64,000 bases of DNA from Agriotes lineatus (GCA_940337035.1 CALNHX010001038.1:186001-250000); one strand, 5' to 3'; positions 11,701 through 21,589 are shown, counted from the stretch's first letter. Numbers and translations are program-made. The notes: generated from the letters alone by a model not told the origin.

Positions 11701-13072
11701 GTTCGACGGTAATTCACTTAATGACAAATCGAATCCTATGGTTTAAGCACTGCAGAAATGGTGATTATCATCTTATAATGATCAGAAGCATCTTCACGAC
11801 AACAATATTACTTCTAATACTGTGTCATCATATAAATTTAACATGTAAGTATGGTTAGCCGCAAAACACTTGTGATTTATTCTCCTTCCTTTCGTTTTCA
11901 CTTACATCGCAGTGGCTATAAACAATAACTAACCCGTAACTCACGCTAGAGCCATCTCCCTGCGTAAAAACGTCATCCCCAATATCAACCTTTCGGCTAG
12001 GGTATCCGTACAGGGCTGAAGGATAAAAAGCTACTGATGTGATTTCCAACTTCGTGCAAAATATCCCTACTCATGGGGCGAGGTCATTGGCGTACGCTAA
12101 AAATTGTACGTCTGGTCGAATAACATACCAACTGTCTTAATACAAACTCAATAAAATTGACAATGTTGAAAATGGTTATATGAACTGATGAAATACACAT
12201 TCCATTTGGAGATGGCCATGCAATGAACGAAGGTTTACATCGCAGTTCAGTATAAGCCCAGTATAAGCGCCAGGCTTTTCACTAATGGCTAATATCTCAG
12301 CAATTTTTGGAGTACTGGTTGGTTTATTCTGGTGAAGCTTGTTACGTCACTCTGACAGATAATTAGAAGAATAGCAAAGGCAGCCGACTTCTCAGCCAGA
12401 GCTGATCGTGAGTTAAATGGGAGGCTTTCATCTGAAAACTGTAAAAAAATAAGTGCGCCAAGTAGCAACCAACCAAACCACTTTGCTAATCAAATAAAAG
12501 GTAAACGTCGAAAGGCGCTACTGGACTAACCCCTGTAACAAAGAAAGAACGACAAGGGCACAAATAACATTTGCAGGCAGGCAGTATGATTATGTCAACC
12601 AAAAGTATTCGGTAGTACATACACAAAGCACGGCAATCCAAACCAAATATCACAGGAAATACCACAATAGTAAAAGAGAACCGCTTTAAAAGTCATAAAA
12701 GTATATAATCACAGGTTATGTAAATTTAGGCTAAATAAGTAATACAGAAAAAAAAGGTTTACGGTAGAATTAGTAATTTGCATTAACAACAGATTACTCG
12801 GCAAAGAAGCATAACCGCGATAGCGTTATTAGAGGTTAAGTTTTGGTTCGGATTGGATTTCACCCACAACCAGCAAACGCATAAACATTTTAATATATTA
12901 ATATTCAACAAATAGGTACAGACCCCAAGATCTTGGTTCAGGGTAGAGCATTCATTATATAACGCTTATTAATTGATTGAAATCATACTTAGTTTAAATT
13001 TTTCGGGTACAGAAACTTATTAGCTCAATGCAAATAGGGGAATAATTCAGCTTAATTCAACTGAGTTGATCG
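8753..13072. other. 4.3-kb stretch without recognised genes
   Basis: Many short open frames exist (for example 8835-9071 minus, 9928-10273 minus, 11607-11858 plus), but none shows a domain, a conserved motif or splice context that supports a gene. Short TA microsatellites lie at 10505-10519 and 11110-11122, and a perfect short palindrome at 10413-10434. Nothing else can be supported. Confidence 0.45.
10413..10434. repeat. 22-bp perfect palindrome
   Basis: TGACTTCCGA is followed by AA and then TCGGAAGTCA, giving 10-bp arms with a 2-bp loop. The half site GAAGTCAC recurs nearby (about 10478) and near 5232. Confidence 0.6.
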
Positions 13073-13077
13073 GTCAC
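13073..13077. repeat. BEL/Pao target-site duplication, left
   Basis: GTCAC abuts the left LTR and is repeated exactly after the right LTR (21585-21589). Five bases is usual for BEL/Pao integration. Confidence 0.9.
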
Positions 13078-13753
13078 TGAACAGAATCGCCTGGAGGCTG
13101 TGGAAATCAGGCGTCCGTTACGTTATTTTGCTGGTTCCATCCCTTATGTTAAGCGCAGAACTGAGACAGCAGTTTCCGCTTTAAGACAGCTTAGTCATGC
13201 CACTTAACGGGATGATAATTCGTCACTGTGTGAGATGCAGCCTCACATCCCTTAATTATTTATAGGCTTGGACCCACAGCGACGCAGTAAGTGAATCTAA
13301 CAAGTAAATGCAGACTGGTTTATTACAAAAATAATTGTTCTATATATACAAACAAATTTGCTTAGATCATAGTAATATACAAAGTTCATTTCTAATAACA
13401 GGTGCAATGTATTATATTCAGTAGGTTAATTTACTAGTATTGCAAAACAATACTCAGCGGTTTTGCTTCCGTGATATGATATGGACTCCATGAACTCGAG
13501 CGTCTTTTATGCTGAGCTGCGATTGTAGGCATTTAAACCTTGTCACGGCCTTGCGTAATTGTGTACGCGAAGCCGTGTAAAAATGCTGAGCGGCGACTGC
13601 GAGGTGTTTAAACTTGACTGTGAGTAGGTCGCCGCGCTTGCATAATGCAATATTGCGTTTTTGGTGGCTTTTAACTTTTAGAATGTTTCGTAAAATTTAA
13701 ATGAATAATTATAAATTTATATCTGGTTAATCTGTTAAAGACAAGATTAAACA
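13078..13753 (-). repeat. 3' LTR of the BEL/Pao element
   Basis: 676 bp, equal in length to the right LTR and aligned to it without gaps by eye (constant offset 7831). On the element's strand it begins TGTTTAATC and ends with CA. Two substitutions relative to the other LTR were noticed. Confidence 0.95.
13319..13324 (-). promoter_or_regulatory. LTR polyadenylation signal AATAAA
   Basis: AATAAA on the element strand, in the last third of the 3' LTR. The same hexamer occurs at 21150-21155 in the 5' LTR. It is the best visible candidate for the 3' end-processing signal of the element RNA. Confidence 0.5.
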
Positions 13754-13793
13754 TATTGCCAATTTTAAGCCACAAAAAAAGCAAACCGATAAA

Positions 13794-16562
13794 TTATATT
13801 GTTTCTTCGAGATTGAGCGTTTTGAGAGGATATTCTTCTGCCTGGGGTTGTGCGGGTGGTGGCTTCCTTCGTGTTATTCGTTGCCGAATGTAGTAGATAG
13901 CTCCTAGTAGGGCAGCGGTTCCCAAAAGGCTGCCTGTGACCCCAATAGACAGGTGAGAATGATGTCGGATGGCTTTCCAGGTGAAGTTTTTTATATGCTC
14001 CTGGAAATCTAACTGCGATGCTTGTAGGTCTTCGAAGTGGTCTGACTGAGTTAGTACAGGTTCCTCTGCGATTTCTGAAAATGAGTTTGTTGTGATTGGG
14101 TTGGTAATATTGATACTGATAGCCTTGGAGTATCCAGCCAGGATCTTGTATTTTCTGTTGTGCCTTGGGGTTAATGTATTCCTCGCAGTTTGGATGATGC
14201 AATCCGATGAAATTTGAATGACACCTGTAGTGTTGACGGTGACTTCTTCCCTGTTTCCACTACAAGTGATTGCTATGCGGGTTGGCTTACTGACTACAAA
14301 TAGCCAGGTGTTTTCCATGTACAATTGTTTCCAAATAATGGACTGGATGCGATGTCTTCGGAGGAGACATTGACTGGTTTCTACTCGGTGATATATATCG
14401 TCAATGATGCAGTTTGGGTTGTTTTCAATTCCTTTAACTACCGTTGGACTGCAAACATAGGTAGTGGGAGAAATTTGTAGCTCTTCTTTGAATTCTTCAT
14501 CTGTTTCGTGGAAGTACATTTGTAGGTTGTAATCCACAGCGAAGATTCCTTTCGGCACATCGATCATCCAGTAGGATCCATTGCTGATTTGGAGAGGAAT
14601 TGGTGTCACTTTAATTAAGGAGTATTCCGTTTTTTCCACTATGATGAAATACCCTTGGACGTTGATGTAGATGTCGTCATGCCCAATGTCAACCTTTAGA
14701 ATTGGCGTTGGTAATATCTCCAAATTTGGTGAAAGTTTACTGGTTGCATTAGCGAGGATCTGTTTAATTTGAGCAGGTGTTATTAGCTCGTACAGATTAC
14801 CTTGCTGAAAGTGAACGTTTAAGATGTGAATATGGTAGTTGCACAGTTCACTAATTACATTTGTGGCGACTTGGTACACACTGATGATGTGAATATTTAG
14901 TCGGTTGGAGTCGGTTGCTTTATACCATTTGTCCATGTTGTTAATGGCCCGGATTCCTTGGTTTAATTTTTCTTGGAAATGTTCCAGCTTCTTGTCGATT
15001 CGTTCTTCGGTTTCATTAAACCTGGAAAGTGCTGATAGCAAGAATTTGGATTGTTGACTGTCCATTTTTATTAGTTCCTGTTGATTCTTGTCTAGCCTGT
15101 CTATATCTTGATAGACTTCATCGTTGACTCCAAAAATTGATGTTAATACTGTGCCAAGGACTCCTCTTTTTTCTCGTCTTGTTATTATTTCTTCCATACC
15201 ATCTCTAATCCATTCCATATGCTTTTTCTGTTCCAGAAGATGATGCACCAGTGTCTTGCATAATGTGTCTTCGGACAGTTCTTTTGCAGAGTCGCAGAGA
15301 TTGTCGAATTTGTCTACCATGTCTGTGACTGTTTCGAAGTCTTCTTCGATCTTCCCCCTCTCGAACTGGATTTCGATCCGGAATGTTCCTCTCTCAATCT
15401 TCCCGTGTCCAATGTGTTCTACATAGTACCCGCTGTCTGGTTTTTGGATATTAAATTCTGCTTTACTTAATGTATTGGTGGTAAGAAGGGTAAAGATGAG
15501 TAACAGCAGTTTCCATTTGGACGCGACAGATTTCCTTGGTGCTGGGGATGATCGTGTCTGGATAATGTTAGTTGAAATTTTATCTTCTGCCTCTGGTTCC
15601 TGCGATTCCTCGGTAGTTGCTGGTAATGGAATGATGCTGCCTATGGATCGTTTTAGCTGATGTCCTCCTGATTTCTGGAGCGTCACTACTCGTACTGATC
15701 CATCGGCTGCTGGATGAGTTGCAGTGACTCTTGCTAAAGGCCACTTACTAGGATTGATACTATCTTCTTTGATTAACACTAAATCTCCAACTTTAGTGTT
15801 CTCCAATGGTTTCTTCCATTTGTTTCGTTGCTGTAGTCCATGAAGGTAGTCCGAGCTCCATGATTTCCAAAAATCTTGCTTGATCTTTTGGATTATCCTC
15901 CAACGATTCGATAGATTTGAAGATATTGGAGTGTTGATTGGGTCTGGTGGCGATATGATTTCCCTCCCTATTAGGAAATGGCCTGGCGTCAGAGCAGTTG
16001 TGTCCTCAATATCGTTTCCTTGTGGACATAGAGGACGTGAGTTTAGGCAGGCCTCAATTTGGCAGAGAAGAGTTGTTAACTCTTCAAAGGTAAGAGTAGC
16101 GTGGCCAATAGTTCTCTTCAGATGATGCTTCATTGATTTTACCCCTGCTTCCCATATCCCTCCGAAGTGAGGGGCTATTGGAGGGATGAAGTGCCATTGG
16201 GTACCACCGGTTGCTAAGGTTTCTTGGACAACTGGGCCTTCAATTGTTTGGCGGGTCTCCTTGTCCAACACTTTTCTTGCGCCAACGAAGTTTGTTCCGT
16301 TGTCGCTGTATAGGTGTGCACAGCGTCCTCTTCGGGCAGTAAACCTCCTGAAGACTGCTAGGAAGCTGTTGGTTGTCATGTCGCTGACGGCCTCTAGGTG
16401 GATTGCCTTGGTTGATAGACAGACAAAAACAGCAATGTACCCTTTGTGCGAAGAATGCCCTCTTCTCTTGGATGTTCGGATCTGTATTGGGCCGGCGTAG
16501 TCCACTCCGGAATGGAAGAATGGAGGAGTTGAATTCACTCTGGTTGATGGAAGATTTCCCAT
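13794..16562 (-). CDS. BEL/Pao integrase catalytic part plus envelope-like protein
   Basis: This 922-residue open frame lies in the same frame as the upstream gag-pol frame and is separated from it by one TAA codon (16566-16568). The ATG at 16562 is simply the first methionine after the stop and is probably not a natural start. Residues 1-200 are the retroviral integrase core, with catalytic D21, D87 and E138. A DUF5641-like C-terminal domain follows to about residue 314. A hydrophobic signal-like segment lies at 350-365. The rest resembles a class I, baculovirus F/errantivirus-type envelope. It has a basic cleavage-like site (RREKR, 462-466) followed by a hydrophobic glycine-rich stretch, a coiled-coil-rich region, a membrane segment at about 871-892 and a short cytoplasmic tail. 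How env would be expressed (cleavage or spliced RNA) is unclear. The env assignment rests on topology and motifs, not a search. Confidence 0.85.
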   Translation of the reverse strand: MGNLPSTRVNSTPPFFHSGVDYAGPIQIRTSKRRGHSSHKGYIAVFVCLSTKAIHLEAVSDMTTNSFLAVFRRFTARRGRCAHLYSDNGTNFVGARKVLDKETRQTIEGPVVQETLATGGTQWHFIPPIAPHFGGIWEAGVKSMKHHLKRTIGHATLTFEELTTLLCQIEACLNSRPLCPQGNDIEDTTALTPGHFLIGREIISPPDPINTPISSNLSNRWRIIQKIKQDFWKSWSSDYLHGLQQRNKWKKPLENTKVGDLVLIKEDSINPSKWPLARVTATHPAADGSVRVVTLQKSGGHQLKRSIGSIIPLPATTEESQEPEAEDKISTNIIQTRSSPAPRKSVASKWKLLLLIFTLLTTNTLSKAEFNIQKPDSGYYVEHIGHGKIERGTFRIEIQFERGKIEEDFETVTDMVDKFDNLCDSAKELSEDTLCKTLVHHLLEQKKHMEWIRDGMEEIITRREKRGVLGTVLTSIFGVNDEVYQDIDRLDKNQQELIKMDSQQSKFLLSALSRFNETEERIDKKLEHFQEKLNQGIRAINNMDKWYKATDSNRLNIHIISVYQVATNVISELCNYHIHILNVHFQQGNLYELITPAQIKQILANATSKLSPNLEILPTPILKVDIGHDDIYINVQGYFIIVEKTEYSLIKVTPIPLQISNGSYWMIDVPKGIFAVDYNLQMYFHETDEEFKEELQISPTTYVCSPTVVKGIENNPNCIIDDIYHRVETSQCLLRRHRIQSIIWKQLYMENTWLFVVSKPTRIAITCSGNREEVTVNTTGVIQISSDCIIQTARNTLTPRHNRKYKILAGYSKAISINITNPITTNSFSEIAEEPVLTQSDHFEDLQASQLDFQEHIKNFTWKAIRHHSHLSIGVTGSLLGTAALLGAIYYIRQRITRRKPPPAQPQAEEYPLKTLNLEETI

Positions 16563-16565
16563 CAG

Positions 16566-19500
16566 TTACTGTGCTGCCTCTGCTTTGTATCGTAGACATC
16601 GGAAACACTTCTGGATGCTGGAGCTGACTGCTTTCTTCGCGTTGATGATCCAATATTTTCTTCGGATATATGAGAGAGTAAGTTGGGTGCCACCGTGCAG
16701 CGTGCGTAGATGCGCCTCTTGGATTATTAGTTTGGAAATATGACTGGAGTACGGGAGTATGATTGGGTGTTTTTCATTGAAGGACAAGGTGGAATTTTCT
16801 AATCTTCCTCCAACACGGATTATTCCATGCTGATCGATGAAGGGATTGAGGTTGGCAAGCTTGTTACTGGAACTCACATATTTGTTCTGCCGGAGTTGAG
16901 ATCCTGTTGCCCTCAAAATAGGATCACTTCCTTGGATGACCTTAACGAGTAGGGGGATGGTGTCATCCATTTCCTTCACTGATAGGCATCCTGATTGGGT
17001 GGGAAGTCGCTTACACTTGTTGATGAATCTTCGGCAATGTGACATGACTCGTACCATTCTTGTTAGAGAAGAAAAACGATGAACGACTTCGTTCTCGTCT
17101 TGATGAATGGTAGTTTGATGCACAGTGTAACTTCTTGCTTCTTCCTCGGTGGTTGCGGTGTCTGGTTGACACGGCCATGAACTCTTGTTAACTAGCCAGC
17201 TCGGTCCGTCCCACCATAGGAGATGATTCTTTAGTTTTTCTGGACTAGTGCCTCGGGAGATGACGTCTGCAGGATTCTCTTCGGATTTGACGTGGTTCCA
17301 ATGTTGAGCCGGAATTTGATTGTTGATTTCGGCTACTCGATTCGCGACGAACGTCTTCCATCGTACCGGGTCTCCTTTTATCCATCCTAATGTAACCATG
17401 GAGTCGGTCCATGCGAAGATAGACACCTTAGGAAGGTCTAATGCTGCAATTACCCTTTGAAGTAGATTGGAAAGGAGTACTGCTGCGCAGAGTTCCAGTC
17501 TTGGTAATGTCGTCTTGGCTCGGGCTGGTGCCACCTTGGATTTGGCTATTAATAAGGATACCTTGACTTGGCCGGATGATGTGGTGACTCTGGTATAAAT
17601 CGCGGCCCCGAAAGCTCTTTCGGAGGCGTCACAGAATCCATGCAGCTCTACTAGAGATTCCCTTTTGATAAACAACCACCTTGGTAAGGTAATTTCTTCC
17701 ACTGCCTTGAGTTGAGACCTGAGCGTCTCCCATTTGCCTTGGATATTTTCAGACACTGGGTCATCCCATTTGGTATTTTCGAGCCATAGTTCTTGGATGA
17801 GTAGCTTGGCAGTGATGATGACGGGTGCTAACCATCCCAATGGGTCGAAAATTTTGGCAACTTCGGATAGTATGGTGCGTTTGGTGGATTCCTGTTGCTT
17901 AACGTCTACCTTAAAACAGAAAACATCTTCATATGGAGACCAGTGAATGCCCAAGGACTTTTTTACGCCGTCTTCACTTATTTCGAGGTATGTTTGTTCC
18001 TTTAACTCTTCTGGGAGTTCTTGAATGATGGCTGACTCGTTACTGCACCATTTATGTAGAGTAAAGCCTCCACGCTTTAGTAAGGAAATGAGCTGACCTT
18101 GTTGTTGGATCGCTTCTTCCACAGTGTCGGCCCCAGAAAGCACGTCGTCCACGTAGAAATCTTTCTTCACTGCTTCTGAAGCTAATGGAAATGAGACCTT
18201 TTCGTCCTCTGCGAGTTGATGCAAGGTTCGAATGGCAAGATAGGGAGCTGATGCGGTTCCATAAGTGACGGTGCACAGCTTATATTCCCTGATTGGCTGT
18301 GATTTGTCGAATCTCCATAGGACTCTTTGGTACTCCTGGTCTTGGTTGTTCATTCTGATTTGTCGGTACATTTTTTCAATGTCGTTATTCTCATCTTCCT
18401 TTGCCACCTTTTCCATATGTCCTAAATCCAAGTATTCTTGCATGAATTTCTTGTATTGGACTGCTAGATCTTGATCTTGTCCTAATTTTTTCTCCAGATG
18501 TATGAATCGTGCCAATGCTGAGGGTTTGGACCTTCCCATGTGTACTGGAGTTTGTTTGAATGGAATCCTTACTACGTATCTTCCATCTACGTCTCGCTGG
18601 ACTGTGTCTGTGAATTTATTTTCACATACCTGATCATCTGGGGAAAGTTTCCTTTGAGGAGAAGCCTCTTCAATGTTCCAGAATTTCTGCAACTGCTCAT
18701 CCTCTTCAATTTTGGCAACCATGGTGTTGACCTTAAGGCTGGTGGGAGGTCGTCTTCCAATGGTTCCTGATAAGATCCATCCCAATTCGGTATTCTGTCC
18801 TAGGATGCCATCTTTGGATTTCTTGATTCCTTTGAGAATTATTTGGGAATATTCTTCAGCGCCTAGAAGTATATCTATGGGGCCAGGTCGGTTGAAGGTT
18901 GGATCGGCGATGAAGACATGTTTCCAGGCATCCATTTTTATGTTCGGAATGGGTGATGAAGGCATGGTTTTTGTAAGTTTGGGAAGTACCAGTAAAGTAA
19001 CAGGTAAGGAAAATTTACTTGGAAATCTTGGCGTAATCAAACCTGTGATTTTCCATTTTGCGACTTTTGTTTCGCTGTTCCCAATTCCGGAGATTTCTGC
19101 TCGAACCTTGGTCCTGGGTAACGCTAATAATTCGGCTGCGGCTTCGGTGATGAAGGAACCTTGAGACCCTGGATCTATCAAGACCCTCAAGAGATGAGTC
19201 ATCCCGGATGCTGCCTTAACTTGAACCGTTGCTGTGGCCAGTAGCACTTGGCTCTTCTTTGCGCCTAGGTTGGCGGCAATGATTGTGGGTTTTGGCTTCT
19301 TCTCTGGAGCGTTGGAGTTATGCATGGCTGCTGCGTGAGAAAACGTCTTCATCTTCGGAGCAGGTATCGGCTTTGATGGCGGCTGTGCCTTGTGAAGCAG
19401 AGTATGGTGTGGAAAGCGGCAGATTTTGCAGTTATAATACGAACGACATTGTATATTAGAATCGTGTCGCAAACATCGAAAGCACAATCGGTAGGTTCTT

Positions 19501-20819
19501 ACCACTTCTTGCTTTTCGTGGGTGGAGAGCCTCTGGAATTGACCACAGTTATCGATGTAATGATCCCCATTGCACATCTTGCAGTTGAGATATCCGGCAG
19601 CGTAATTTTTCTGTGGCTTGTCCTGAGTTGGTTTTCGAGCTCCATCAATGGATTCCAAGGATTGGAACCGCATTTGTAAGAAGGCCATTAGAGTTTGGTG
19701 ATCCTGAACTTCATTTGGGCACTGAAGCGACTGCTCATATAATTTGTTAGTTTCAGGATCCCATTTTCGAGTAATAACTCGGTTAATCCACGGACCCCAG
19801 CTGTCGGTGGAAATGCCCAAATTTTTGATTGCTTCCACACATTCCTTAGTGGAGTCATGCAATCTTTTCAACCCTTGGGCTGATTCCTTGGAGAGGACCG
19901 GCTGATCGAAGATGGTGTCTAGCAATTTGGTTAGAATAAGGCGATTATTTTGATACCTTTGTTGCAGCAAATTCCAAGCGGTGTTGTAGTTGGCTTGAGT
20001 CACTGCGAGATGCTGGATTAGTCGGCTGGGCTCTCCCTTGACATGCGTTTTTAAATACTGCATTTTGATGACATCATCCATGTTTTGGTTGTCATCTACT
20101 AATTTGGTGAATAGGTCCTTAAAAGTGGCCCATTCCTCATAATTTCCCTCGTATATGGGGATTTTAACTTGAGGAAGCGAGATGGCTGATGCTTGCTCGT
20201 TCCTTGTTGGTGCTTGTAACAAATTAATTAAATTTCGGTACCTGTCTTTCAACGTAGTAAATTCAGGACTGAAGTGCGTCTGGTTTGAATCCATCTCGTT
20301 AGACATGACTTCTTCGTCCATCTCGATCACCCGGTCCCATTCTTCCTTTAATTCCCTCTTTGTGATGGCGGGCCTTCCGAGTGCTTGTTCCAGTTCGGCG
20401 TCGTCCAAAGATTGCTTAAAATTCTGCATCCGAATCTGCAGTTTTCGGATACGAACCTTTTGCTCGGGATTTACAACTGTTTCCTCTCGCCTCCTAGTTT
20501 CAGAGGGGTCGGGATTTTCAGTTGCCTTTAAACAGCTCTGCAAATAACTTTTTGCTTCGCAGTAGATGGCTTTAATTTGTTCGTAATACCCTGTGGTAAA
20601 ATAATTATGTGTAGGAATACTTAGCTGCACCATTTTGGCGTGATTTTTGGTCACGGCGTTCCAAGTTTCGTCCAGCGTCTTGTTTCGGCTGGCGATGTAA
20701 GCTTCTGTTTTTCGGCTGGCAGGGTCCTTTTTGCTGTTGGAAAATACCTGCGTGATTTTCTGGCCGAGTTCTTCTTGGGCGACAGCTAGCTGATTGAATT
20801 CCTCCATATTGTTTGCCAT
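16566..20819 (-). CDS. BEL/Pao Gag-Pol polyprotein (RT internally deleted)
   Basis: 1,417 codons, starting about 70 bp after the primer binding site. The N-terminal 400 residues are gag (DUF1759-type). A zinc knuckle follows (C413, C416, H420, C425), then a further Cys/His cluster (446-476). The aspartic protease region has DPGSQ at 549-553, a variant of the usual D-S/T-G. RT begins near 740. Its first catalytic Asp is D813 and FYVDD is at 888-892. Between about 805 and 813 the sequence jumps from the RT N-terminus to the motif A helix, so roughly 70 residues usual in the family are missing, in frame (near 18378-18405). RNase H keeps D1064, E1109, D1139 and D1185. The integrase zinc-binding residues are H1370, H1375, C1405 and C1408. 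The frame ends at TAA shortly after, and the integrase core continues in the same frame. Confidence 0.92.
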   Translation of the reverse strand: MANNMEEFNQLAVAQEELGQKITQVFSNSKKDPASRKTEAYIASRNKTLDETWNAVTKNHAKMVQLSIPTHNYFTTGYYEQIKAIYCEAKSYLQSCLKATENPDPSETRRREETVVNPEQKVRIRKLQIRMQNFKQSLDDAELEQALGRPAITKRELKEEWDRVIEMDEEVMSNEMDSNQTHFSPEFTTLKDRYRNLINLLQAPTRNEQASAISLPQVKIPIYEGNYEEWATFKDLFTKLVDDNQNMDDVIKMQYLKTHVKGEPSRLIQHLAVTQANYNTAWNLLQQRYQNNRLILTKLLDTIFDQPVLSKESAQGLKRLHDSTKECVEAIKNLGISTDSWGPWINRVITRKWDPETNKLYEQSLQCPNEVQDHQTLMAFLQMRFQSLESIDGARKPTQDKPQKNYAAGYLNCKMCNGDHYIDNCGQFQRLSTHEKQEVVRTYRLCFRCLRHDSNIQCRSYYNCKICRFPHHTLLHKAQPPSKPIPAPKMKTFSHAAAMHNSNAPEKKPKPTIIAANLGAKKSQVLLATATVQVKAASGMTHLLRVLIDPGSQGSFITEAAAELLALPRTKVRAEISGIGNSETKVAKWKITGLITPRFPSKFSLPVTLLVLPKLTKTMPSSPIPNIKMDAWKHVFIADPTFNRPGPIDILLGAEEYSQIILKGIKKSKDGILGQNTELGWILSGTIGRRPPTSLKVNTMVAKIEEDEQLQKFWNIEEASPQRKLSPDDQVCENKFTDTVQRDVDGRYVVRIPFKQTPVHMGRSKPSALARFIHLEKKLGQDQDLAVQYKKFMQEYLDLGHMEKVAKEDENNDIEKMYRQIRMNNQDQEYQRVLWRFDKSQPIREYKLCTVTYGTASAPYLAIRTLHQLAEDEKVSFPLASEAVKKDFYVDDVLSGADTVEEAIQQQGQLISLLKRGGFTLHKWCSNESAIIQELPEELKEQTYLEISEDGVKKSLGIHWSPYEDVFCFKVDVKQQESTKRTILSEVAKIFDPLGWLAPVIITAKLLIQELWLENTKWDDPVSENIQGKWETLRSQLKAVEEITLPRWLFIKRESLVELHGFCDASERAFGAAIYTRVTTSSGQVKVSLLIAKSKVAPARAKTTLPRLELCAAVLLSNLLQRVIAALDLPKVSIFAWTDSMVTLGWIKGDPVRWKTFVANRVAEINNQIPAQHWNHVKSEENPADVISRGTSPEKLKNHLLWWDGPSWLVNKSSWPCQPDTATTEEEARSYTVHQTTIHQDENEVVHRFSSLTRMVRVMSHCRRFINKCKRLPTQSGCLSVKEMDDTIPLLVKVIQGSDPILRATGSQLRQNKYVSSSNKLANLNPFIDQHGIIRVGGRLENSTLSFNEKHPIILPYSSHISKLIIQEAHLRTLHGGTQLTLSYIRRKYWIINAKKAVSSSIQKCFRCLRYKAEAAQ

Positions 20820-20891
20820 TTTCGGGGAACCGGGTGGGTTGGTAGATGTTGTTTTCTTCTCGGGATGTACCTCTTCTTAGTTGTAGACAGA

Positions 20892-20908
20892 TCCGGCTCG
20901 AAGGACCA
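20892..20908 (-). other. Primer binding site, tRNA-Tyr type
   Basis: The 17 bases next to the 5' LTR, read on the plus strand, are TCCGGCTCGAAGGACCA. This is the 3' end of eukaryotic tRNA-Tyr with its CCA as I remember it. On the element strand this is a TGG-starting primer site with no spacer after the LTR. Confidence 0.75.
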
Positions 20909-21584
20909 TGAACAGAATCGCCTGGAGGCTGTGGAAATCAGGCGTCCGTTACGTTATTTTGCTGGTTCCATCCCTTATGTTAAGCGCAGAACTGAGACAG
21001 CAGTTTCCGCTTTAAGACAGCTTAGTCATGCCACTTAACGGGATGATAATTCGTCACTGTGTGAGATGCAGCCTCACATCCCTTAATTATTTATAGGCTT
21101 GGACCCACAGCGACGCAGTAAGTGAATCTAACAAGTAAATGCAGACTGGTTTATTACAAAAATAATTGTTCTATATATACAAACAAATTTGCTTAGATCA
21201 TAGTAATATACAAAGTTCATTTCTAATAACAGGTGCAATGTATTATATTCAGTAGGTTAATTTACTAGTATTGCAAAACAATACTCAGCGGTTTTGCTTC
21301 CGTGATATGATATGGACTCCATGAACTCGAGCGTCTTTTATGCTGAGCAGCGATTGTAGGTATTTAAACCTTGTCACGGCCTTGCGTAATTGTGTACGCG
21401 AAGCCGTGTAAAAATGCTGAGCGGCGACTGCGAGGTGTTTAAACTTGACTGTGAGTAGGTCGCCGCGCTTGCATAATGCAATATTGCGTTTTTGGTGGCT
21501 TTTAACTTTTAGAATGTTTCGTAAAATTTAAATGAATAATTATAAATTTATATCTGGTTAATCTGTTAAAGACAAGATTAAACA
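20909..21584 (-). repeat. 5' LTR of the BEL/Pao element
   Basis: 676 bp, near-identical to 13078-13753. On the element strand a TATAAATTTATAATT stretch lies about 35 bp into the LTR and could serve as a TATA region. AATAAA occurs at 21150-21155. Confidence 0.95.
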
Positions 21585-21589
21585 GTCAC
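21585..21589. repeat. BEL/Pao target-site duplication, right
   Basis: GTCAC, identical to 13073-13077. Confidence 0.9.

Larger units (their letters stand above)
13078..21584 (-). mobile_element. BEL/Pao LTR retrotransposon with env-like region
   Basis: The 8,507-bp element runs on the minus strand. It has two 676-bp LTRs of TG...CA type, a primer binding site directly inside the 5' LTR (right end), a gag-pol frame (16566-20819) and an integrase plus envelope-like frame (13794-16562). The domain order gag, protease, RT, RNase H, integrase, env is that of BEL/Pao. The LTRs differ at only two positions seen by eye (13518/21349 and 13530/21361), implying recent insertion. The body is nevertheless defective: an in-frame TAA lies between the zinc-finger and catalytic parts of integrase, and a gap in RT removes part of the fingers/palm. 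It therefore probably moved with proteins from intact relatives, unless the damage arose after insertion. No conventional polypurine tract was seen beside the 3' LTR. Confidence 0.95.

Noticed and set aside
13754..13790. Polypurine tract for the BEL/Pao element
   Set aside because: The bases just upstream of the 3' LTR on the element strand are mixed; the A/T run there is not a purine tract.
13765..14202. 145-codon minus-strand frame at the 3' end of the BEL/Pao element
   Set aside because: Overlaps the env-like frame in another phase and has no motif.
15475..16627. Several plus-strand open frames of 61-104 codons
   Set aside because: All are antisense to the integrase/env frame; shadows.
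18673..19164. 163-codon plus-strand open frame inside the BEL/Pao element
   Set aside because: It is antisense to the conserved gag-pol frame and has no recognisable motif; a shadow of the real frame.
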